Positions 25,019-31,953 of a stretch of 64,000 bases of DNA are shown here, piece by piece. Each line of letters starts with the position of its first letter. The stretch's first letter is position 1. The notes beneath the pieces were generated by a model. The model was not told the DNA's origin, ran no database searches, and worked only from the letters and a program-made list of their open reading frames with translations. The DNA lies in assembly GCA_022827345.1 (NCBI GenBank), contig JAJDTB010000024.1:55608-119607 (forward strand), in the 5' to 3' direction. The translations under genes and the position numbers were made by a program. Origin of the DNA: Gemmatimonadota bacterium. GTDB taxonomy: Bacteria > Gemmatimonadota > Gemmatimonadetes > Longimicrobiales > Gaopeijiaceae.

Positions 25019-26434
25019 ATGACCGACACGACCTCTTCCGAACACGCCGCCGGCACCGATCTGCGCCGCGAGGCCCGCTGTCGGGTGGTCCCGGGCGACT
25101 TGTCCGCCAGAATTGGCCCGAATTGGCGGACAACGGGGGCTAAACGGGGTTTGTCCGCCAGAATTGGTCCGAATTGGCGGACAACGGGCACCAAAAAGGG
25201 TTTGTCCGCCAAATCAGGCCGGAATTGGCGGACAAATCGCACCGCGTGGGTGCTGCTGCTGGCCGTCGCCTGTTCGGGCCCGGGGGGATCGTCGGCGCCG
25301 CAGGGCGATGCCGGCGAGGCCGTCTGGCCCGGCGCGGAGTGGCCCGCCTCCACCCCGGAGGCCGAAGGCGTGGACGCCGCCGCGATCGAGGCGCTGGTCG
25401 GCGACATCGACGCGGGCCGCTACGGCCTCATCGACCAGTTCCTCCTCATCCGCAACGGATACGTCATCGCCGATCACCGATGGGATCACGGGGAGAGATA
25501 CGCCGAGCTCCTCACCCAACAGCCCGACACGGTCCTGCACCAGTACAACTACGATCACCCCGCCTGGCACCCGTATCACCAGGGCACCGATCTGCACTCG
25601 CTGCAGTCGGTCACCAAGAGCGTCCTGTCGGTTGCGTTCGGGATCGCGGTAGATGCCGGCCACATCCCCGGCGTGGACGACGGCGCGTGGCCCTGGCTCG
25701 CGGACTACGGCGTGGACCTCGCGGAACCCCGGCGCGCCGCCACGACGCTGGAAGACTTCCTCACCATGCGCAGCGGGATGGACTGGGCGTTTCCGGGACA
25801 GCCGTACACCGACGAAACCCACCCGACCGCGGTCCTGGAGGGGAGCGACGCCTGGATCGAGTACGTGGTGGAGCAGCCGATCGGGACCGATCCGGGGACC
25901 CGGTTCGACTACAACGACGGCGTGAGCGTGCTGCTCGGCAAGATCGTGCGCGAGGCGACGGGACAGCGGCTCGACGCGTGGGCCGAGGAACGGCTCTTCC
26001 GTCCGATCGGGATCGACGAGTACTACTGGAAGATCACTCCGGGGGGCGAGGCCGATTCGGAGGGCGGCCTGTATCTGTCCACCCACGACCTGGCGCGGAT
26101 CGGCTACCTCATGCTGCGCGGCGGCGAGTGGGACGGCCGGCAGATCGTGTCGCGCGAGTGGGTGCGGGCGTCGACGGCGCCCCTTGTCCCCGACGTGGCC
26201 CCGGGCAACGACCGGCCCGACAGCGGCTACGGCTACCAGTGGTGGGTGCCGGTGCACGAGGGCGGCGAGACCCGGATCTTCGCCGCGAACGGGTACGGCG
26301 GGCAGTTCCTCCACGTCGTGCCCGAACACGACCTGATCTCGGTCTTCAACGGCTGGACGCTGCACCAGCGCCCCGAGATGGCGAGCTGGATGGCGCTGCA
26401 GGAGCGGATCCTGCCGGCGGTTCGACCGGGGTAG
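25019..26434 (+). CDS. Serine hydrolase (beta-lactamase/class C-like) lipoprotein with repeat-derived N-terminus
   Basis: Exported serine hydrolase of the beta-lactamase-related penicillin-binding-protein type. The catalytic SVTK tetrad (S-x-x-K) lies in LQSVTKSVLS, the Tyr motif is FDYNDG, and a Gly-rich NGYGGQF replaces the K/H-T-G box. A lipobox (LAVAC) follows the short hydrophobic stretch AWVLLLAVA. From ATG 25019 the lipobox Cys would be about residue 84, far too late for a signal peptide. The intervening sequence is three 17-residue repeats (SARIGPNWRTTG-type) encoded by 51-bp palindromic DNA repeats. The functional start may be TTG 25202, inside the third repeat, which gives a normal 24-residue lipoprotein signal. 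The substrate is unknown: peptides, D-amino-acid compounds or esters. Confidence 0.82.
   Translation: MTDTTSSEHAAGTDLRREARCRVVPGDLSARIGPNWRTTGAKRGLSARIGPNWRTTGTKKGLSAKSGRNWRTNRTAWVLLLAVACSGPGGSSAPQGDAGEAVWPGAEWPASTPEAEGVDAAAIEALVGDIDAGRYGLIDQFLLIRNGYVIADHRWDHGERYAELLTQQPDTVLHQYNYDHPAWHPYHQGTDLHSLQSVTKSVLSVAFGIAVDAGHIPGVDDGAWPWLADYGVDLAEPRRAATTLEDFLTMRSGMDWAFPGQPYTDETHPTAVLEGSDAWIEYVVEQPIGTDPGTRFDYNDGVSVLLGKIVREATGQRLDAWAEERLFRPIGIDEYYWKITPGGEADSEGGLYLSTHDLARIGYLMLRGGEWDGRQIVSREWVRASTAPLVPDVAPGNDRPDSGYGYQWWVPVHEGGETRIFAANGYGGQFLHVVPEHDLISVFNGWTLHQRPEMASWMALQERILPAVRPG
25100..25235. repeat. Three tandem 51-bp repeats, each with a 34-bp inverted repeat
   Basis: Copies of the palindromic core lie at 25100-25133, 25151-25184 and 25202-25235, exactly 51 bases apart. 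Each core begins TTGTCCGCC and ends GGCGGACAA, so every copy can form a stem of 9-11 bp with a loop of about 12. The first two cores differ at one base; the third has diverged in the centre. The 17-base linkers are similar (CGGGGGC/CGGGCACC then a run leading to GGG). The array lies across the 5' end of the serine-hydrolase gene and keeps its reading frame open. Confidence 0.9.
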
Positions 26435-26450
26435 CCCCGGGCTGCGTCAG

Positions 26451-28091
26451 ATGATGCGCGGCTACGACGCCCACACCTTCCGGGGCGATCTCTTCGGGGG
26501 CCTCACTTCCGCCGTCGTGGCGCTCCCGGTCGCGCTGGCCTTCGGGGTCGCTTCCGGTCTGGGCGCGGCCGCGGGGATGTACAGCGTCATCGCGGTCGGG
26601 TTCTTCGCCTCGGTGTTCGGCGGCACCCGGTCGCAGATCTCCGGCCCGACCGCGCCGATGACCGTCGCCATGTCGGTCATCATCACCACGCACGCCTCGA
26701 CCCTGGGCGAAGCGTTCGCGATCGTGGTCATGGCGGGGCTCCTGCAGGTGGCGCTGGGCACCCTGAGGATCGGGCGCTTCGTGGTGTACACGCCCCACGT
26801 CGTAGTGTCGGGATTCATGTCCGGGATCGGCATCATCATCATGCTGATCCAGTCATTGCCCTTCCTCGGTGCGCCGGCGCCCTCCGGAGGGGCCCGCGGC
26901 GCCATCGCCGCCCTCCTCGCGGTCGAGTCCGTCAACTACCAGGCGCTGACGCTCGCGCTGGTCACGCTGGCGGTGATCCTGCTCTGGCCCAAGCGCTTCT
27001 CGAAGTACGCGCCGCCCGTGTTGATCGCGCTCCTCGTCGGCACGCTGCTCGGGATTCTCTGGCTGACGAACGTGCCGGTCATCGGCGAGATCCCGACCGG
27101 CCTGCCCGCGATCCAGGTGACCCTGCCCGCGCTCGGTTTCCTCCTGGACGCCGCGGAGCCCGCCCTGGTCCTGGCGCTGCTCGGTTCGGTGGACAGCCTG
27201 CTGACCTCCCTGGTCGCCGACTCCCTCACGGGCCAGCGGCACAAGCCGAACCGGGAGCTGGTGGGGCAGGGCATCGGCAACGTCATTTCCGGGGTTTTCG
27301 GCGGACTGCCCGGGGCCGGCGCAACCATGGGCACCGTCACGAACATCCGCGCCGGAGGGACCACGCCGGTATCCGGGGCGCTGCGCGCGGTGCTGGTCCT
27401 GGGGCTTCTCCTGGGCCTGGGCCAGCACGTCGAACCGATCCCGCACGCGGTTCTGGCGGGAATCCTGTTGAAGGTCGGGTGGGACATCATCGACTGGAGG
27501 CTGCTGACCCGCATTCACCGGATCCGCAAGGAGCACCTGGTCGTCATGCTGGTGACGCTGGGCCTGACCGTCTTCGTCGACCTGGTCACGGCCGTCGCGA
27601 TCGGCCTCATCGTCTCCGCCATGGCGCTGGCCAGGGAGATGGAGGTGCTCGAACTCGACAGCGTGGTGTCGGTGCCGCTGCTCGACCAGGCCTTCTACGC
27701 CAAACACCCCGAGATGGTGGCGATGGAGGACGAGTACGCGGCCCGGACCGGCCTGGTGTCGCTCAAGGGCAGCTTCACCGTGGCCTCGGCCCACAAGCTG
27801 GTCGGGACGGTCGGCGGCGACATCAGCGAGCACGAAATCACGATCTTCGACTTCACGGAGGCACGCTTTCTCGACGACAGCGCGGCCATGCTGATCGCGC
27901 AGCTCTTCGAGGTCGCCGAGCGGAGCGATACCGAGGTGATCGTGATGGGACTGTCGGGATCGGTCGCGGTGACCCTTCATACCCTGGACATCCTGCGCCG
28001 CGTCCCCGCGGGCCACGTCGTCGACTCCCTCGACGAAGCCAGGCAGGTCGCAATCAGCCTGTTGGCGCCCTCGCCCTCACCAGCCGGCTAG
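26451..28091 (+). CDS. SulP-family anion transporter with STAS domain
   Basis: Inner-membrane SLC26/SulP transporter of 546 residues. About 11-14 hydrophobic segments occupy residues 10-395, starting with FGGLTSAVVALPVALAFGVA and the conserved GTRSQISGPTAPMTV. A C-terminal STAS domain (about 440-545) has the IFDFTEARFLDDSAAMLI nucleotide/phosphorylation-loop region. Family members carry sulfate, bicarbonate, chloride or dicarboxylates; the FGGTRSQISGPTAP type is often bicarbonate- or chloride-related, but the substrate cannot be told from sequence. ATG 26451 and 26454 are tandem. It lies 16 bases after the serine-hydrolase gene, with a hairpin immediately after its stop. Confidence 0.9.
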   Translation: MMRGYDAHTFRGDLFGGLTSAVVALPVALAFGVASGLGAAAGMYSVIAVGFFASVFGGTRSQISGPTAPMTVAMSVIITTHASTLGEAFAIVVMAGLLQVALGTLRIGRFVVYTPHVVVSGFMSGIGIIIMLIQSLPFLGAPAPSGGARGAIAALLAVESVNYQALTLALVTLAVILLWPKRFSKYAPPVLIALLVGTLLGILWLTNVPVIGEIPTGLPAIQVTLPALGFLLDAAEPALVLALLGSVDSLLTSLVADSLTGQRHKPNRELVGQGIGNVISGVFGGLPGAGATMGTVTNIRAGGTTPVSGALRAVLVLGLLLGLGQHVEPIPHAVLAGILLKVGWDIIDWRLLTRIHRIRKEHLVVMLVTLGLTVFVDLVTAVAIGLIVSAMALAREMEVLELDSVVSVPLLDQAFYAKHPEMVAMEDEYAARTGLVSLKGSFTVASAHKLVGTVGGDISEHEITIFDFTEARFLDDSAAMLIAQLFEVAERSDTEVIVMGLSGSVAVTLHTLDILRRVPAGHVVDSLDEARQVAISLLAPSPSPAG

Positions 28092-28092
28092 T

Positions 28093-28114
28093 CCCCGCGC
28101 GGAGTGCCGCGGGG
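28093..28114. terminator. GC hairpin between convergent SulP and secreted-protein genes
   Basis: CCCCGCG (28093-28099) and CGCGGGG (28108-28114) form a perfect 7-bp stem with an 8-base loop, one base after the SulP stop and 23 bases beyond the minus-strand gene's stop. There is no T-run. Confidence 0.42.
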
Positions 28115-28137
28115 CCTCCTGTCCACGAGTCCCGGGG

Positions 28138-28698
28138 CTAGCCCGAGCCCTCGTCCTCCGCGTTTATCGCCGCGAAGGCTTCGGCGAACTCGGCAAGCCG
28201 CTCATTGAGCGCGGCGCTCAGCGCCTCCGCGGTGGATCCCGCTTCGGCCACGCCAACCCCGCTGGACCACCAGGTCACGGCTTCCGACAGCGTGATCTGC
28301 GTGTCGCGAATCATCTGCGTCGCCTGCTGCACGCGCACCGACACGGCGTAGGCCACGACGCCCGCGACCCCACCGCCGCATTCGAGCGTGATTCTCAGCT
28401 CGGGAAGGCCCGGGCTGGCCAGCATCTCGCGCTCGCCGAGCAGGGGCACCTCGGCCGCTTCGAGTGCGGCTTCGGCCTCGGTGCGCACGGCGTCGGCCGA
28501 CACCCCCGCGCCCTCGCACCCCAGGTTGGCCTCCGCGCGCACGTACACGCCCTCCAGCCCTTCCAGGGTGTAGCGGTTCCACTCGGTGTCCTGCGACGAT
28601 GCCGGAGCGGGCATGAACAACGCTGCGGCGACCGCAGCCGCACAGGCGACCGGCGCCCAGCGCACCTTCAGCGGTTCCTCCGATACCCTCGCGCCCAT
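28138..28698 (-). CDS. Hypothetical secreted protein
   Basis: The 186-residue protein has a cleavable signal (VRWAPVACAAAVAAALFMPAPASSQ, residues about 13-37). The mature domain contains two Cys residues in NLGCEGAGV and ITLECGG that could form a disulphide, an RAEANLGC start, and a region resembling lipoproteins that report on divergent small ligands (SVRVQQATQMIRDTQITLSE). I do not recognise the family. The ATG at 28698 overlaps the ankyrin gene's stop (TGATG), so it is the last gene of the 34425-28138 cluster. Its job is presumably linked to the exported ankyrin protein. Confidence 0.75.
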   Translation of the reverse strand: MGARVSEEPLKVRWAPVACAAAVAAALFMPAPASSQDTEWNRYTLEGLEGVYVRAEANLGCEGAGVSADAVRTEAEAALEAAEVPLLGEREMLASPGLPELRITLECGGGVAGVVAYAVSVRVQQATQMIRDTQITLSEAVTWWSSGVGVAEAGSTAEALSAALNERLAEFAEAFAAINAEDEGSG

Positions 28699-30545
28699 CA
28701 GCGGCTTCCTCCACAGGACCGGCATTGGTGGTTGTTCTGCGAGCCCAGCTTCTCGAGCAGCGCCACCGTGGCCGGATGGGGCTGCGCGCGCTGCTCGGGG
28801 CTGTTGGCGAGATCGGCCGTGGTCTGGCCGCGCCTGCTGATGGCGTTGATGTCCGCGCCGCGACTCGCCAGGAAGAGAATGGTCTCGTTGTCGCCCCGCG
28901 CGGCCGCGTGGTGAATGGCGTTGTAGCCGTCCTTGTCGCGCAGGTTGGGATCGATGCCCAGCTCGTCTACGAGGTAGCGCACCGCCGGCAGCCAACCGTC
29001 GGGCACGCTGCGATGCTGCTGCGCGACCCGCGAGGTGCCGAACCCCACGCCGGAAGCGGCGTGCAGCGGGTGCACCGCGGGTCCGCCGACGGGCACGGGC
29101 GGCAACCCGGACGGGTCCGTCGGCGTGTCTTCCGGACGGGTGTCCGGGAAGTTCGGGTCGAAGAAGCGGCGGCGGTCCGGCAGCTTCATCGTCCAGATAT
29201 TGGGGTCGGCCCCGTACTCGACGAGCAGGCGCATCGCTTCCACGTCCACCGCGTACGCGGCTCTCCAGAACGGCGTGGCGCCGGTGAAGTCGACCCCCAT
29301 GCGGCCGGCGTTGTACGCCGCGTACCAGATGTGGGTCGTCGTCTGCTGGTTCGGGTCGGCACCCGCGTCGAGCAGGAGCTTCATCAGCTCGAGATAGCTG
29401 GTCTCCTGCTGGCGGAAGGCCTGCGGCTGCGGATACCAGGTGCGCAGCGACCACTCGATGTTGAGGGTGGCGAAGAGCGGGCCCGCGCCGTCGTCGCTGA
29501 CCAGGTTGGGGTCGGCGCCGCGCTGGAGAAGGTCCCGGGCGAGATCGTAGTTGCCGTTGATGACGGCCACGAGCATCGGCGAGGTCTGGTCGCCGGCGGT
29601 CGGCCCGTTGAGATCCGCCCCGCCCTCGAGCAGCAACGCCGCCGTGGAACGGTGGCCCTCGCGCGCCGCGAAGTGCAGTGCATTGAAGCCGCCCTGCTTG
29701 CCGATCTGCTGCGAAGAGGACAGGGCCTTGACCGGCGGTTCCGCGGGAGCAGCGGTGTCCGGAGTCTCTTCCCCGGCAGGCGGAGTGCCTGGAGCGGGCT
29801 GTGCAGGGCGCTGAGGCTGTCCCTGTGCCGCCTGCTCGCGGTCTGCACCTTCTTCCGGCTCCTCCGCGGCCGCGCGCACCCGCGCCCGCTGCCGCTGCTC
29901 CGCGCGCAGCTTCCGGTCGTGTTCCTCGTAGTCCTTGACCCTGGTCACCAGGGTTACGTCGGCACCGGCGGTAAGCAGCGCGCGCACGGCCGCGTCAGCC
30001 CCGCGCACCGCCCCGAACATGAGCGGCGTCCGCTCGGCGAACGCATCTCGCGCGTCGGCATCGCCACCGTGGGCGGCCAGCAACTCGATCACGGCAGCGG
30101 CGTCGGCGTCGGCCGCGAAATGCATTGCGGTGACGCCGGTGGTGGTGAAGGCGTCGGGATCGGCGCCGGCTTCGAGAATCAGCCGCGCCACTTCCGCGTG
30201 GCCGCCGCGGCTGGCAATGTGAAGGGGATTGTAACCGCCCAGCCGCGTAGTGGCCCGAACCGCGGCACCCGCATAGAGCAGCGTCGTCGCGATATCGACA
30301 TCGTTGTTGGCCGCGGCCCAGTGCAGCGCCGTCATGCCGTCAGTCTGGGCCGTGTTGACGTCCGCACCCTGGCGGAGCAGGATCCTCACGGCTTCCAGAT
30401 CGCTGCGTTCGGCGGCGTCAGCCACCGGGGCCTCGACCGGCCTGACCGCACCGACGGCGGCGACCAGCGCAACGAACGTCAGGAACTGCGCAATTCGGTG
30501 CCCCCGCCTTCCGGCCGGGCGCACGCAAGAGTCTCCAGCGGTCAT
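28698..30545 (-). CDS. Exported ankyrin-repeat protein
   Basis: The 615-residue protein has an N-terminal membrane/signal segment (AQFLTFVALVAAVGAVRPVEA). Two ankyrin blocks follow: residues about 40-205 (DVNTAQTDGMTALHWAAANN, GGYNPLHIASRGGHAEVARL) and about 285-610 (GFNALHFAAREGHRSTAALL, GYNAIHHAAARGDNETILFL). They are separated by a charged, Gln/Pro/Ala-rich linker (about 210-280) that is likely unstructured. The protein ends CRSCGGSR, a CxxC close to the C-terminus. Ankyrin repeats bind other proteins. The gene follows the DUF1552 gene by 18 bases and overlaps the next, so the likely partners are the DUF1592/DUF1552 proteins. Exported ankyrin proteins beside DUF1592/DUF1552 genes occur in several environmental phyla. 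Confidence 0.88.
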   Translation of the reverse strand: MTAGDSCVRPAGRRGHRIAQFLTFVALVAAVGAVRPVEAPVADAAERSDLEAVRILLRQGADVNTAQTDGMTALHWAAANNDVDIATTLLYAGAAVRATTRLGGYNPLHIASRGGHAEVARLILEAGADPDAFTTTGVTAMHFAADADAAAVIELLAAHGGDADARDAFAERTPLMFGAVRGADAAVRALLTAGADVTLVTRVKDYEEHDRKLRAEQRQRARVRAAAEEPEEGADREQAAQGQPQRPAQPAPGTPPAGEETPDTAAPAEPPVKALSSSQQIGKQGGFNALHFAAREGHRSTAALLLEGGADLNGPTAGDQTSPMLVAVINGNYDLARDLLQRGADPNLVSDDGAGPLFATLNIEWSLRTWYPQPQAFRQQETSYLELMKLLLDAGADPNQQTTTHIWYAAYNAGRMGVDFTGATPFWRAAYAVDVEAMRLLVEYGADPNIWTMKLPDRRRFFDPNFPDTRPEDTPTDPSGLPPVPVGGPAVHPLHAASGVGFGTSRVAQQHRSVPDGWLPAVRYLVDELGIDPNLRDKDGYNAIHHAAARGDNETILFLASRGADINAISRRGQTTADLANSPEQRAQPHPATVALLEKLGSQNNHQCRSCGGSR

Positions 30546-30563
30546 CGTACCACCCCCTGGCAG

Positions 30564-31952
30564 CTAAATCGCGAAGTGACCGGTGCTGTTTCCGAACTTC
30601 TCGATGTCCTCGGCACCCAGCTTGTGCAGCAAGCTCAGCATGACGTTGGCCATTGGCGTGCCGGGGCGGGCACGGATGTGCTGTTCGCCCGGCAGAATGC
30701 CGTTGGCGCCCCCGGCAAGGAACAGCGGGCAACGCGCATGGTTGTGAAGGTTGCTGTCGGCCATCGCCGAGCCGTACATGATCATCGTCTTGTCCAGGAG
30801 CGATTCTCCGCCCTCGGTTGCCGCCTGGAGCTTCTCCATGAAGTACGGCACCATCGACACATGATACTCGTTGATCTTGCCGAACTGCCGAACGCGATCT
30901 TCGCGCCCGCCGTGGTGCGACGAGGCATGGAAGGGCGCCTCGACTCCGGATTCGGGGTAGACCCTCGGCGATGCGTCGCGGCCGAGCTTGAGGGAGAACA
31001 CGCGAGTCGTGTCGGACTGGAAGGCCAGGACCTGCAGGTCGAACATCAGCTTCACATGGTCCTCGAAGGAGTCGGGGACGCCGACGGGGGCTTCGGGAAT
31101 CTGCCGCTCTTCGCCGCTCAGGTTCTGCGCCTCGATGCGCTGGATGCGCTGCTCGAGTTCGCGGATGTTGTTCGCGTACTGATCGAGCCGGTGGACATCG
31201 CTCGGGTCGAGCTGGCGCCGCACCGACGACATCTCGCCCATCACCCAGTCGAGGATGCTGCGGTCGGTGTTCAGCCGCTCGGCCCTCTGCTCGGGCGTCC
31301 CGCCGGCTCCGAAGAGCTGCTCGAAGACCGCCCTCGGGTCCCGGATCATCGGCAGCGGCTGGGTGGGGCTGGACCAGCTGATCGTGTCGGTGTAGACGCA
31401 TGCATAACCGTAGGCACAGCCCCCGGCCTGGTCGACGTTCTCGATCGAAAGCTGCAGCGAGGGGATCGGCGTGTCCTGGCCGAACCGCTGGACGTACAGC
31501 TGGTCGAAGGATGTCCCGACCCGTACATCCGACCCTTCCGTCTGCTTGGGATGGGCCTGGGTGAGGAAGACGGCGCTGGTGCGGAAATGGTCGCCGCCGA
31601 TCTCGCTCGGAGCGTAGGCGTCGGCCATCCGCGCGTCGGTGTCGCTCACGATGGTAAGGTACTTCCGGAAAGGCTCCAGCGGCTTGAGGCTGCTGGGCGA
31701 CAGGTCGAAGTCGCTCCCGGTCTCGGCGGGGGACCAGAGATTCTGCGAGGCGCCCCAGTCGTTGCAGCCGGCGGCGCCGTGCACCTGTTCGATGCACACG
31801 ACCCTGGTCTTGCTGGCCGCCTTGCCCGCCTCGGTGGAGGCCCAGAGGCGGCCCGCGGGGATCATCGCGTCCAGGAGGGGCAGGCCGATTGCGGCACTGG
31901 CTCCCTTGAGCATTGCGCGCCGCGAGAGGTGTTTGCCACTCAGGTATTGCAT
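30564..31952 (-). CDS. DUF1552 protein, Tat-exported
   Basis: The 462-residue protein of the DUF1552 family has a twin-arginine signal (SRRAMLKGASAAIGLPLLDA, residues 10-29), so it is exported folded, which often means a cofactor. Conserved stretches include CIEQVHGAAG, GGDHFRTSAVFLT, YVQRFGQDTPIPSLQLSIEN, FHASSHHGGRED and MYGSAMADSNLHNH. The His/Asp pattern resembles the alkaline-phosphatase/DUF1501 superfamily, so metal-dependent hydrolase activity is plausible but unproven. It starts one base after the DUF1592 gene ends, a constant pairing in Planctomycetota, Myxococcota and Gemmatimonadota. Confidence 0.9.
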   Translation of the reverse strand: MQYLSGKHLSRRAMLKGASAAIGLPLLDAMIPAGRLWASTEAGKAASKTRVVCIEQVHGAAGCNDWGASQNLWSPAETGSDFDLSPSSLKPLEPFRKYLTIVSDTDARMADAYAPSEIGGDHFRTSAVFLTQAHPKQTEGSDVRVGTSFDQLYVQRFGQDTPIPSLQLSIENVDQAGGCAYGYACVYTDTISWSSPTQPLPMIRDPRAVFEQLFGAGGTPEQRAERLNTDRSILDWVMGEMSSVRRQLDPSDVHRLDQYANNIRELEQRIQRIEAQNLSGEERQIPEAPVGVPDSFEDHVKLMFDLQVLAFQSDTTRVFSLKLGRDASPRVYPESGVEAPFHASSHHGGREDRVRQFGKINEYHVSMVPYFMEKLQAATEGGESLLDKTMIMYGSAMADSNLHNHARCPLFLAGGANGILPGEQHIRARPGTPMANVMLSLLHKLGAEDIEKFGNSTGHFAI

Positions 31953-31953
31953 G

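Noticed and set aside
25100..25235. CRISPR-like array
   Set aside because: There are only three units, the gaps are 17 bases and similar to each other, and the units are long palindromes; no cas genes are near.
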